From a virus, in IMG/VR virus record IMGVR_UViG_3300010885_045978, positions 1-49,087 of that record: a stretch of DNA of 49,087 bases, one strand, 5' to 3'. Of the stretch, positions 4,991 to 12,516 are shown piece after piece (position 1 is the first letter of the stretch; every line of letters begins with the position of its first letter). A program made the position numbers and the translations under genes. The notes under the pieces are model-generated. The model saw nothing but the letters and a program-made list of their open reading frames with translations. It did no database searches and had not been told where the DNA came from.

Positions 4991-5917
4991 ATGGATTTTG
5001 CTTCACTCAAGAAGTCACGTGCTAACGAGCTTAACAAGCTCTCAGAGCAACTAAAGAAGATCAACACTAACGAGAATCAAGCACAAGGTGATGATCGTTT
5101 CTGGTATCCAGATGTTGACAAGACAGGCAATGGATATGCTGTTATTCGTTTCTTACCTGCACCAGGTGCTGAAGATGTTCCATTCATTCGTGTTTGGGAA
5201 CATGGATTCAAGGGTCAGACAACAGGCCTTTGGTATATTGAAAAGTCTCTAACGACTATCAATAAGCCTGATCCAGTATCAGAGTACAACACCACTCTAT
5301 GGAATAGCACCTCAGACGACAACTCACCTGCACGTAAGCAGGCACGAGATCAAAAGCGTAAGCTAACATACATCTCTAATGTGTATGTGGTCAGCGATCC
5401 TGCTAATCCTCGTAACGAAGGCAAGGTCTTCCTATTCAAGTATGGCAAGAAGATCTTTGATAAGCTCAATGAAGCAATGAACCCACAGTTCGCTGATGAG
5501 AAGGCTCTTAACCCATTTGATATGTGGGACGGTGCTAACTTCAAGATCAAGATTCGTCAGGTTGATGGATACCGCAACTATGATAAGTCCGAGTTTGATT
5601 CTCGTAGGCCTCTGCATGAGGATGATGACACTCTAGAGCAAATCTGGAAGTCAGAAAATTCCCTACAGGACTTCCTTGATCCAAAGAACTTCAAGGATTA
5701 TGATACGCTGAAGAAGAAGCTACATGCTGTTCTAGGCCTAGCAGTCAAGTCACATGAGGACAGCGCTGACGAAATGCCTACAGCACCTGCAAGGGTACAG
5801 CGTGAAAGCGCTGCCCCTGTAGCGCCTTCTAAGCCAGCAAAGATTGAAGAGGCAGCACCTTGGGGTGATGAGGACGATGATGACCTTAGCTACTTCAAAA
5901 AGCTCGCTAGCGAGTAG
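4991..5917 (+). CDS. gp32: Single-stranded DNA-binding protein gp32
   Basis: The 308-residue protein matches gp32 along its core: basic N-terminal cooperativity segment (LKKSRANELNKLSEQLKK), then the OB-fold region with RFWYPDVDKTGNGYAVIRFLP, HGFK near residue 71, SNVYVVSDPANPRNEGKVF, and GANFKIKIRQVDGYRNYDKSEF. It ends in an acidic tail (GDEDDDDLSYFKKLASE) that recruits replication partners. T4 gp32 binds zinc through one His and three Cys; here the His is kept but all three Cys positions are replaced, as in cyanophage homologues. It coats single-stranded DNA at forks and in recombination and works with gp59. It is followed by a strong intrinsic terminator. Confidence 0.95.
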   Translation: MDFASLKKSRANELNKLSEQLKKINTNENQAQGDDRFWYPDVDKTGNGYAVIRFLPAPGAEDVPFIRVWEHGFKGQTTGLWYIEKSLTTINKPDPVSEYNTTLWNSTSDDNSPARKQARDQKRKLTYISNVYVVSDPANPRNEGKVFLFKYGKKIFDKLNEAMNPQFADEKALNPFDMWDGANFKIKIRQVDGYRNYDKSEFDSRRPLHEDDDTLEQIWKSENSLQDFLDPKNFKDYDTLKKKLHAVLGLAVKSHEDSADEMPTAPARVQRESAAPVAPSKPAKIEEAAPWGDEDDDDLSYFKKLASE

Positions 5918-6203
5918 CATTTGAGGAGGGGGGTAATTCCCCCTCCTTTTTTGTTTCAGGTGGTATATGTCTATTAGAAAACTTTTCAATACCTGTAAAG
6001 CCTAAACCTGCAATGATGATATCTCTAAATGCATCCAATACAAATGCATCAATATGAGTTTTTCCAAATATAGAAATAAAACTCAATATCATTAAAAATA
6101 TTAATGAAACAAATATAACTAATCGCTTTGAAGACGGAACACCATCTACATCTTGAAATGTCTTACCAAGCCAATGTAATGCTGGAATAAAAGCGATTAA
6201 CAT
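5907..6203 (-). CDS. Small membrane protein, putative holin
   Basis: The 98-residue protein has a hydrophobic N-terminal segment with a single central transmembrane span (LVIFVSLIFLMILSFISIF) and a second weaker hydrophobic segment (DIIIAGLGFTG), then a charged tail. The DVDGVPSSKRL lead-in before the first span is typical of small phage holin-like or tail-region membrane proteins. AAGGAC precedes ATG 6203, eight bases after the tape-measure stop, so it is the last gene of the minus-strand late operon. Its end overlaps the last 11 bases of gp32 on the other strand and covers the gp32 terminator. Holin function is inferred from topology and late-operon position only. Confidence 0.6.
   Translation of the reverse strand: MLIAFIPALHWLGKTFQDVDGVPSSKRLVIFVSLIFLMILSFISIFGKTHIDAFVLDAFRDIIIAGLGFTGIEKFSNRHIPPETKKEGELPPSSNATR
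5925..5952 (+). terminator. Intrinsic terminator after gp32
   Basis: GGAGGGGG (5925-5932) pairs perfectly with CCCCCTCC (5939-5946) around a 6-base loop, followed by six T (5947-5952). It ends the plus-strand replication run 8 bases after the gp32 stop. The convergent minus-strand ORF reads through this hairpin. Confidence 0.9.
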
Positions 6204-6211
6204 ATGAGTCC

Positions 6212-8419
6212 TTATAGGTTTGCTACGCCAAAGGCGGGTTCGTTGACATTAAAGCATACTGCAAGAGAATCTTCAGCTATATATGGATGAGATGGTGAAG
6301 GTACGTTGAACTGTGGTGACTTTTGCATAGGTCTTGGGGGTCCTTTTGCAGCAGCGATTGCTCTAGCAGAAGGTGTACCTGGACCTTGTGAACTAGGAGG
6401 TGCTAGTGATGGAGATGAAGCGGATGTTGCACAATGACAACCTTCACCTCCTCTAGCACCTGATGATTCTGATTTAGATGGTGTACTTGATCTAGGAGAT
6501 GGTGAAGAGCTAGATGTAGGTAGTTGACTTTGTGCTTGAACAGAGGTTCCATCAGCCTTTGTAATTTTACCTGGCTTATATCCTTCCCAATGTGCTTGTT
6601 TTGCTACCATTGCTTTTAATTGAGCATCGCTTAAGGATGATACCAGAGTATCTGGTGTAGCACCTGCAGCTTGTGCTAATGATGTAGCATAAGGAGAATT
6701 TGTTGGCTGATTTCCTCCTGTCCACATATGCACACCCTGTCCAATAGAAACATTATTATATTTTGGACGGCGCCATTGTGCCATCTGCATGTTTAGACCT
6801 TGATCTAAAGTAGGAAATATTGCTACAGGTTCGCCATCTTTTGCTAAAACAGATCCTATTGCACCATATTTTTTTGCAAGAGGTCCATAAACGTTATTTC
6901 CTGGGTTATTTGTTCTCCATGAAATAGTTCCGCCTGTTCTTTTTTCTCCATTTATAACTACTTCTTGACTATTTTGAGAACCTGCACTACTTGCATATCT
7001 AGATGATGCTGTTGCTTCTACTCCAGGCTTTGCATGATCTGATGCAGGGCTAGATGAACCACCTCCTGAGCCAGAACTTGATCCTGACCCAGATGCACTA
7101 GGTTTATTTTGTGCTGATGTACCTTTTCCTTTTTCATCTTTTTTATCGCCGCCAAATCCAAAGAATGTAGCAACACCTGATGCCTTTTCACCTAATGATT
7201 TCTTTCCATCAAATAGACCTGTAACAGCAGCAAGACCTTCTTTGACTTTCTTGACTAATAATTGTGCAATTTCTTGCATAACTTTGTCAATTGTCTTGCC
7301 TTCAAATATCATTTCCCATAATTGTGTTGCAACCCATTCACCGAGGGCTGCACCAGCAAATGCACCTGCTACACCACCAATGATCGTACCAAAGCCTGGG
7401 AAAATAGCTGTACCAATCAATGCACCCAGAGCAGCGCCGCCTTCACCGCCAAACAACGCGCCAAATGCCTTGACGAAACTTTTTCCAACGTCCGCTAATG
7501 ATCCTTCACCCATACCAAATTCAAATAATGCTATTAGTGGATCCAAGAACATTAAAATCTTAGCAAACTTAGCGATACCTTTTAATAATTTTTGTAAAGG
7601 TTTCAAATATCCCAGAGCTTTTGATACTTTACCTGATACCTTTACTGCCTTACCTGCACCTTTAGCAGTATTTGCCATCTTTTCTGTTTTTGCTGCTTCT
7701 TCAGCGATAACTTGGCCAGATGGGGCTTCAACAGGCTTGGATGTCATACTCATTCCACCCTTGGGACCTGTAGCACGGATATTAGGTGTTTCAATTTTCT
7801 TTCCAAAGAATTTTTCCATAAATCCTTTGACACCAGAGGATATTTGTTTGAACATAGTTTCAAACCCTTTTATGAATACTTCACCTCTGGTGACAATAGC
7901 ATTAATTGCTGCACCAAATCTACCTTTCATATCACCTAACCACTTTGCAAACCCAGCAAACAAAGGTAATATTAGCATCCACATATCATTTTTAGGTTTC
8001 TTAAAGATATCACTTCCACCTAACATGAAGTTAGATTTCTTTTTCTTCTTTAAAGAATCTTCTTCTTTGCTTAATTCATCCGCTTCTGCTTGTTTACGTT
8101 GAATATCAATCAATGCCATAAAACTTTTATTAATATTTTCTAAGGCTGTTTCAATTCCTGATAATCTATTCTCTACCTTTTCAACACGAGTTACTAATGC
8201 AGATAAAGATTTATCATTACTAGCAGGTGTTGAATTAGGTTTCTTAAAAAAAGACATTGATTTTGCTAATGCATCAAGCATACCAGGTGTATTTGACTTA
8301 CGTGAACCTGTATCCTCAACATCATCTTCTTGTGCTGCGGGTTTTTGTTGAGGTGAAGGTTTTTCTTCATCACCTTTACCTGTTAACTTGTCTATAATAC
8401 CGCTAAGCATATCGGCCAT
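6212..8419 (-). CDS. Tape-measure-like hub protein with cell-wall hydrolase-like domain (gp29 position)
   Basis: This 735-residue protein lies directly after the gp26/gp51 chaperone pair, where the tape measure sits in long-tailed phages. The N-terminal 130 residues are charged with a coiled coil (about 75-127). Residues 145-400 are amphipathic with a glycine-zipper membrane-like region (about 320-365), as expected for a protein ejected into the cell. A Ser/Gly linker (440-460) leads to residues 497-617, which carry SWRTNNPGN, then GAIGS, an IFPT-x-x-GLNMQ segment and WEGY; this resembles the (R)xNNPGN domain of phage transglycosylase-like virion proteins. The tail end (620-700) is Ser/Pro rich. 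T4 gp29 is 590 residues and lacks such a domain. The ATG overlaps the gp51-like frame by 17 bases. Enzyme activity is an inference. Confidence 0.7.
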   Translation of the reverse strand: MADMLSGIIDKLTGKGDEEKPSPQQKPAAQEDDVEDTGSRKSNTPGMLDALAKSMSFFKKPNSTPASNDKSLSALVTRVEKVENRLSGIETALENINKSFMALIDIQRKQAEADELSKEEDSLKKKKKSNFMLGGSDIFKKPKNDMWMLILPLFAGFAKWLGDMKGRFGAAINAIVTRGEVFIKGFETMFKQISSGVKGFMEKFFGKKIETPNIRATGPKGGMSMTSKPVEAPSGQVIAEEAAKTEKMANTAKGAGKAVKVSGKVSKALGYLKPLQKLLKGIAKFAKILMFLDPLIALFEFGMGEGSLADVGKSFVKAFGALFGGEGGAALGALIGTAIFPGFGTIIGGVAGAFAGAALGEWVATQLWEMIFEGKTIDKVMQEIAQLLVKKVKEGLAAVTGLFDGKKSLGEKASGVATFFGFGGDKKDEKGKGTSAQNKPSASGSGSSSGSGGGSSSPASDHAKPGVEATASSRYASSAGSQNSQEVVINGEKRTGGTISWRTNNPGNNVYGPLAKKYGAIGSVLAKDGEPVAIFPTLDQGLNMQMAQWRRPKYNNVSIGQGVHMWTGGNQPTNSPYATSLAQAAGATPDTLVSSLSDAQLKAMVAKQAHWEGYKPGKITKADGTSVQAQSQLPTSSSSPSPRSSTPSKSESSGARGGEGCHCATSASSPSLAPPSSQGPGTPSARAIAAAKGPPRPMQKSPQFNVPSPSHPYIAEDSLAVCFNVNEPAFGVANL

Positions 8420-8582
8420 TTTCTTTTTGACTTTCTATATGGGCTTTAATCATTGATACATAGATGTCACGTTCAAATGGTAAAAGGTTTTCAACGTCTT
8501 CTATAGAATAATGATGATGAAAAGTCAAAGCAAAGATAGTTGAATAATAATTATTTAAATCATTATGTGTTAATCCAATGTA
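8403..8582 (-). CDS. gp51: gp51-like hub assembly chaperone, reached by -1 frameshift from gp26
   Basis: This 59-codon frame overlaps the end of gp26 in the -1 frame and ends inside the tape-measure start. It reads YIGLTHNDLNNYYSTIFALT, then HHHYSIEDVENLLPFERDIYVSMIKAHIE, which matches the short gp51-type hub assembly proteins of cyanophage-like T4 phages (NLLPFERDIYVS core). It has no ATG, GTG or TTG start near its beginning and no ribosome site; the first in-frame ATG is after the conserved core. A run of seven T on the coding strand (8582-8588), phased T TTT TTT in gp26, is an ideal -1 slip site. The likely product is a gp26-gp51 fusion spanning 8403-9289, parallel to lambda G and G-T. Confidence 0.7.
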   Translation of the reverse strand, partial: YIGLTHNDLNNYYSTIFALTFHHHYSIEDVENLLPFERDIYVSMIKAHIESQKENGRYA

Positions 8583-9289
8583 AAAAAATCATCTAACGTA
8601 GACAGTTCAATTGTTCTTTCTGTTCCCAATGTGTTTGTATACTCTAACTTATGATACAATCTAGGCATTGTCTCAAAAAACTTTTGAATGTCTGTGAATG
8701 CCTTTACGGATAATGAGTCGACAAACTCATCAATTTCTTCAGGTGTACATTCATTGGTCAAGTAAACATTGTCAGCATCATATATCTTTTCAATACAATT
8801 ACGGATCATGTTAATAGAAAATTGATCAGTTGTTAAATTTTCATCAACGTCATTGATCTCAATTGCCTTAGGATACTTCATGATCACACCAATATCATCG
8901 TCAACCTTGATCTTATTTGTGTGTTCTTCATTGTATTGAACTGTGATTTCATCTAAAGGCACTTCAAAACTATATGTTTTTTCGTCTTCATGATCCACAT
9001 ATTGTAATTTTATAATATTATCAATTGATTTAGCGCGTAATTTGAGGAATAGATACTCAAGATCAAATGTAGTTAGTTCATCAACATTTAATGGTTTACC
9101 ATCAAGGTATGTCATGCAGTTGTTAATGACTTGTGTTAATGCATTGATGACCTCTTTACGAGACCCACCTGATTGTGCCATAAGAAGAATCTTTTCTTCT
9201 TTGACTAAAAATGGACGGAATTTTGCTTGCTTCTTACTAGATGGTATAGTCACATCAAATAAAGGTATTTTAATTCGTGGTAACGCCAT
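8570..9289 (-). CDS. gp26: Baseplate hub assembly protein gp26
   Basis: The 239-residue acidic protein belongs to the T4 baseplate gp26 family (T4 gp26 is 208 residues). It shows the family start ALPRIKIPLFDVTIPSSKKQAKFRPFLVKEEKILLMA and the later TFDLEYLFLKLRAKS element. It helps build the hub rather than being a major structural part, and its position before gp51 and the tape measure mirrors the tail chaperone G gene of lambda. AGGAG precedes ATG 9289. The last codons, GAT TTT TTT ACA, contain the slip site that connects to the gp51-like frame. Confidence 0.85.
   Translation of the reverse strand: MALPRIKIPLFDVTIPSSKKQAKFRPFLVKEEKILLMAQSGGSRKEVINALTQVINNCMTYLDGKPLNVDELTTFDLEYLFLKLRAKSIDNIIKLQYVDHEDEKTYSFEVPLDEITVQYNEEHTNKIKVDDDIGVIMKYPKAIEINDVDENLTTDQFSINMIRNCIEKIYDADNVYLTNECTPEEIDEFVDSLSVKAFTDIQKFFETMPRLYHKLEYTNTLGTERTIELSTLDDFFTLD
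8582..8588 (-). promoter_or_regulatory. Probable -1 ribosomal frameshift site (T TTT TTT)
   Basis: In the gp26 reading frame the coding strand reads GAT TTT TTT ACA TTG GAT TAA. The seven T fit X-XXY-YYZ exactly, three codons before the stop. Slipping back one base enters the open gp51-like frame with TAC ATT GGA. No downstream stimulatory structure was examined in detail. Confidence 0.6.
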
Positions 9290-9300
9290 AATAACTCCTA

Positions 9301-10191
9301 TTAGATGAAAAATGATAACGCAGAATCTATCAAATCACTTCCTGGGAAGGCATTGCCCCCAGATGATGATCCACCTAATAGACTTGATGCATTGTTTATA
9401 TTAATAGCATTCAACACATTTAATGGGTTCTTGATTGAATTAAATGTATCCGACAATGATGATTGCCCTAAAATCTTTTGCAAATTATTAATAGATTCTG
9501 TTGTATCGCCATTACCTGATGATGATATGATGGAATCTGCTGCTAAGATGCTATAATCTGTATATGAGAATGTAATGTCTGCTCTGATCAATTGATTCTC
9601 ACTGCCCCAACCCAATTGAATACCACTAACTGTACGAGCAAAGCAATCACGGAATGAATAGATAAGAATCTTATCTTGTTGTTCATTATAGACATATACT
9701 TCAAGATTGAATGTATAATCTGATTTATATGCGACTTCGTATGGTGTTCCAGATGTTATTGTACCTGAAACAGATACAGGTGATGACATAGTAGTATAAT
9801 TCATGAATGGTGATATAGCAGATATATTATTGATCATCGCTGCTAATATATTCTTTTGTGTTGCTTCAACATAAAATGACATAGTCATAGGTGTGAATAC
9901 AGGTCTGAATGCTACTTGTTCAATAGGTCCATAACCATAACGACGAATTTGCTGAGAATCCATGTCAATAGCAGGTATATTGACGCTTTCTGTAAAGAAA
10001 AATAAACCTGATGGGAAAGGTGATTGCTGAAAATTGACTAGATACAGATTGTTCTTCAGCAATCCATTCTTTAGAACAACTGACTTGAACTCATTGATGT
10101 TAAACCCATCCATTGCATTGGGTTTGTTTACTTGCTGAGTTGAGTAATTCTTTGCTCCAATAGCATTGAATATATCGTTAGATATTGCCAT
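9301..10191 (-). CDS. gp54: Baseplate tail-tube initiator gp54
   Basis: The 296-residue protein has the tail-tube (gp19/gp54-like) fold signature: LYLVNFQQSPFPSGLFFFTESVNIPAIDMDS, then RRYGYGPIEQVAFRPVFTPMTMSFYV, and the later YTFNLEVYVYNEQQ and LIRADITFSYTDYS strands. T4 gp54 is 320 residues. gp54 sits on the hub with gp48 and starts tube polymerisation by gp19. The C-terminal 60 residues are Ser/Gly/Asn rich. The ATG overlaps the upstream stop (TAATG), so it is translated with the preceding gene. Main alternative: a tube protein gp19 paralogue, but the operon context favours gp54. Confidence 0.82.
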   Translation of the reverse strand: MAISNDIFNAIGAKNYSTQQVNKPNAMDGFNINEFKSVVLKNGLLKNNLYLVNFQQSPFPSGLFFFTESVNIPAIDMDSQQIRRYGYGPIEQVAFRPVFTPMTMSFYVEATQKNILAAMINNISAISPFMNYTTMSSPVSVSGTITSGTPYEVAYKSDYTFNLEVYVYNEQQDKILIYSFRDCFARTVSGIQLGWGSENQLIRADITFSYTDYSILAADSIISSSGNGDTTESINNLQKILGQSSLSDTFNSIKNPLNVLNAININNASSLLGGSSSGGNAFPGSDLIDSALSFFI

Positions 10192-10784
10192 TACTTACCT
10201 ATCATCTTTCTACTATCGTTCCATACAGTTGTTCTTGATGCTTTAGCAAATTGTTCAACAGGAAGAAACAATGCTATATCCCATTCAACAGGTGCGACAA
10301 ATATAAACTTTGAACGAACATGATTAGTGAGATATCTCTTTATGCATGGTTGAATATATTTATGGGTTGATGCTTTATTCAATGACTCATATGATATGCG
10401 TAACTTTGTATTGGCATCTAATTTAGGATCCATTACATAATTGTACAGCATATCCATCAACTTAGCACGTAACATATATGGCAAATAGTGTAGATTAATA
10501 CCAATGAACCCATCAGACAATATCTTGATAGGGAATACTAATGGGAATCTATCATAATATGGTAGGTCATCCTTTGTCTTAGGATCATATGAGAACATAT
10601 ACATACGACCAATCTCAACACGATTGGTTTGTGCTGTGGTTTCACCCAATATCTTTGTACGTGTAATGTCTTTTGCTTTTTGTGCTGTGTCACGAAACCA
10701 ATCACGTGCTTGGCGTGTTCTGCCTGCAATTTGTCCTTGCTTGACACCTTGTAGTAGTATCTGATCGAATGAACGTATTGACAT
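10191..10784 (-). CDS. Conserved T4-like virion-associated protein of unknown function
   Basis: The 197-residue basic protein has a helical N-terminus rich in Lys and Arg, then IGRMYMFSYDPKTKDDLPYYDRFPLVFPI, GFIGINLHYLPYMLRAKLMD and VEWDIALFLP. I recognise this as a conserved protein of cyanophage-like T4 relatives but cannot name its role. It lies between gp4 (head completion) and gp54, with start and stop overlapping both neighbours (the repeated junction GGTAAGTAATG). A head-tail or DNA-end role would fit the place, but the sequence does not show it. Confidence 0.7.
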   Translation of the reverse strand: MSIRSFDQILLQGVKQGQIAGRTRQARDWFRDTAQKAKDITRTKILGETTAQTNRVEIGRMYMFSYDPKTKDDLPYYDRFPLVFPIKILSDGFIGINLHYLPYMLRAKLMDMLYNYVMDPKLDANTKLRISYESLNKASTHKYIQPCIKRYLTNHVRSKFIFVAPVEWDIALFLPVEQFAKASRTTVWNDSRKMIGK

Positions 10785-11203
10785 TACTTACCGTATATTT
10801 CTTTTTCTGTGAGGATTTGAAACTTCCACCCGCGAGCATTACAATATGCTTCAGCAGCATCCCATTTTGCTTTGTTAACTACATAGGTCGTGACTTCATG
10901 AATGTATTGCTTGTTCTGTGTCTTGGGACGTTTAGGTTCTTGTGTCTGAGAAAATGGTTTGACTTCAATAATAATAGTTTCGCCATCTCGTTTCTTGACT
11001 ACCATATCGGTGAAGTACCTATGATTACGACCATCTAATGGTGAACGATATGGTATTACCACTTCTTCTGATCCCCAACCTACCACATCATTATTCGTAT
11101 CCAAGAGTCTCATTACATCGAGTTCCCATTTGCTACGATATATGATATTAGTTGGATTGCCTAGATATTTATGTGGATTCTTAGGTTGAAACTTGCCTTG
11201 CAT
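10784..11203 (-). CDS. gp4: Head completion protein gp4
   Basis: The 139-residue protein matches T4 gp4 (150 residues): GKFQPKNPHKYLGN, ITYRS-type IIYRSKWELDVMRLLD, WGSEEVVIPYRSPLDG, HRYFTDMVV, then IIIEVKP. The E...D...ExK arrangement is that of TnsA-like endonuclease folds. In T4, gp4 is needed to complete heads after DNA packaging; a nuclease role is proposed from the fold. It is the first gene of the minus-strand late operon, behind a late box at 11234-11241. There is no good ribosome binding site before the ATG. Confidence 0.88.
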   Translation of the reverse strand: MQGKFQPKNPHKYLGNPTNIIYRSKWELDVMRLLDTNNDVVGWGSEEVVIPYRSPLDGRNHRYFTDMVVKKRDGETIIIEVKPFSQTQEPKRPKTQNKQYIHEVTTYVVNKAKWDAAEAYCNARGWKFQILTEKEIYGK

Positions 11204-11211
11204 ATTTTCAC

Positions 11212-11219
11212 TATAAATA
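11212..11219 (+). promoter_or_regulatory. Late promoter for gp48 operon (TATAAATA)
   Basis: Exact T4 late box on the plus strand, 31 bases before the gp48 ATG at 11251. It faces away from, and lies inside, the leader of the minus-strand gp4 transcript. Confidence 0.8.
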
Positions 11220-11233
11220 AGTTGATGCCGTTT

Positions 11234-11241
11234 TATTTATA
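11234..11241 (-). promoter_or_regulatory. Late promoter for gp4 operon (TATAAATA on minus strand)
   Basis: The plus strand reads TATTTATA, the complement of the T4 late box. It lies 30 bases upstream of the gp4 ATG at 11203. The two late boxes at 11212 and 11234 point in opposite directions, and each transcript starts within the other's promoter region. Confidence 0.8.
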
Positions 11242-11250
11242 GGAAAAGCA

Positions 11251-12507
11251 ATGGGCTTGATTCCATCTAATATTACAAATAATCCTTATGTTCAATCTGT
11301 CAATCAAACAGTTGTGAGTAATATCACATCGGGTGCAACAGGTGCTGTCAATGGTGTATTGAACAATGTTCAAGGTGCATTGGGAGGCATAGGTAGTATT
11401 GCATCAAGTTTAGCAGGTGGGTTAGCATCTGCAGGAGCATCACTAGCAGGTGTTGCTGATGTGATGACAGGTCAATTGGATCTATTGTTATCAGGATCAA
11501 CAGACATAGGATTCTTCACTGAAGGATCACCTGAACGTATTGCTCAGAACGCTTTGATCAATCGTAACTTTGCGGATACAGGATCAAATCCTGAAACATG
11601 TATTCTAGATAATCAAGCATCAATAACAGGCGGCGCAAATTATCAATATCCATCAGATCTTGCACCGTATTATATGACATTGAACTTTTATGATTATCAA
11701 AGACCTAATCCTTTTGGTGATGTAACATTAAACTCCATTGGATCAGTTGTATTGCCCTTGCCTAATGGTAGCGGATTCGTAGATAATACAACGGCAAATT
11801 GGACAGAGCAATCAATGGGCAATGCAGGTAATGCCTATGATAATCTACAAAAATTAGATGAGATCATGAACCCTGCGCTTAGTGGAGATCTAAAAAGTAC
11901 AATATCTAATGGATCAGATGTTGCATTGTTTGCAGCAAGTAAACTATTATCAGGCATGAATTCTGAAGCAGGTGCTGTTGTACAAACAGCAACAGGATTA
12001 GCACCCAACCCATCATTAGGTATGTTGTTCAATGGTGTTGGGTTTCGTTCATTCTCGTTCTCATGGATGTTTGCTCCTCAAACAGCAGATGAGTCAAATA
12101 CTATACGAGACATCATTAATTTTCTAAAACAAAAACAGTTACCTACATTCTCTGGCGCAGGTTCTGCATCTTCAGCATCAAGTTTGTTCTTCAACTATCC
12201 TGCATTATGCAAACCAAAATTTTCTTTAGGTCAAGAATTTATGACCCAATTCAAATATTGTGTGATCAAAAGTATCAATGTAAGTTATGCACCACAAGGT
12301 GAAGCACCCTCTTTTTATGCATCAACCAAAGCACCTGTGTTCGTTGCATTAGCAATTGAGTTAGAAGAAATCTCATATGTATTATCTTCTGATTATGGTG
12401 GACCTAGCACAGGCCCATCTGCAGGATCACAAGTAGCTAAAAACTTAGCAGCTCCATTGGTTGATTATCTATCTTCAAAATCTAGTTCATCACAACCTGG
12501 TGGTTAA
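11251..12507 (+). CDS. gp48: Baseplate tail-tube cap gp48
   Basis: The 418-residue protein matches gp48 (T4 364 residues). The marker is PNPSLGMLFNGVGFRSFSF, then WMFAPQTADESNTIRDIINFLKQ, near residues 250-300, a region shared with tail-tube-like gp54 and phage tube proteins. The N-terminal 80 residues are Ser/Gly/Ala rich. gp48 caps the hub and, with gp54, starts tube and sheath assembly. The start has AGGAAAAG upstream. It heads the plus-strand late operon gp48-gp53-gp27. Confidence 0.87.
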   Translation: MGLIPSNITNNPYVQSVNQTVVSNITSGATGAVNGVLNNVQGALGGIGSIASSLAGGLASAGASLAGVADVMTGQLDLLLSGSTDIGFFTEGSPERIAQNALINRNFADTGSNPETCILDNQASITGGANYQYPSDLAPYYMTLNFYDYQRPNPFGDVTLNSIGSVVLPLPNGSGFVDNTTANWTEQSMGNAGNAYDNLQKLDEIMNPALSGDLKSTISNGSDVALFAASKLLSGMNSEAGAVVQTATGLAPNPSLGMLFNGVGFRSFSFSWMFAPQTADESNTIRDIINFLKQKQLPTFSGAGSASSASSLFFNYPALCKPKFSLGQEFMTQFKYCVIKSINVSYAPQGEAPSFYASTKAPVFVALAIELEEISYVLSSDYGGPSTGPSAGSQVAKNLAAPLVDYLSSKSSSSQPGG

Positions 12508-12516
12508 AATAATTAA

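Noticed and set aside
7242-8102. 286-codon plus-strand ORF antisense to the tape measure
   Set aside because: Pro/Ala/Asn-rich composition is the mirror of the Lys/Gly/Ala codons of the real gene; no ribosome site and no family pattern.
10365-10372. CATAAATA-like late box on the minus strand inside the 197-residue gene
   Set aside because: It lies in coding sequence 170 bases from the next gene and the operon already has a good promoter; likely chance in AT-rich DNA.
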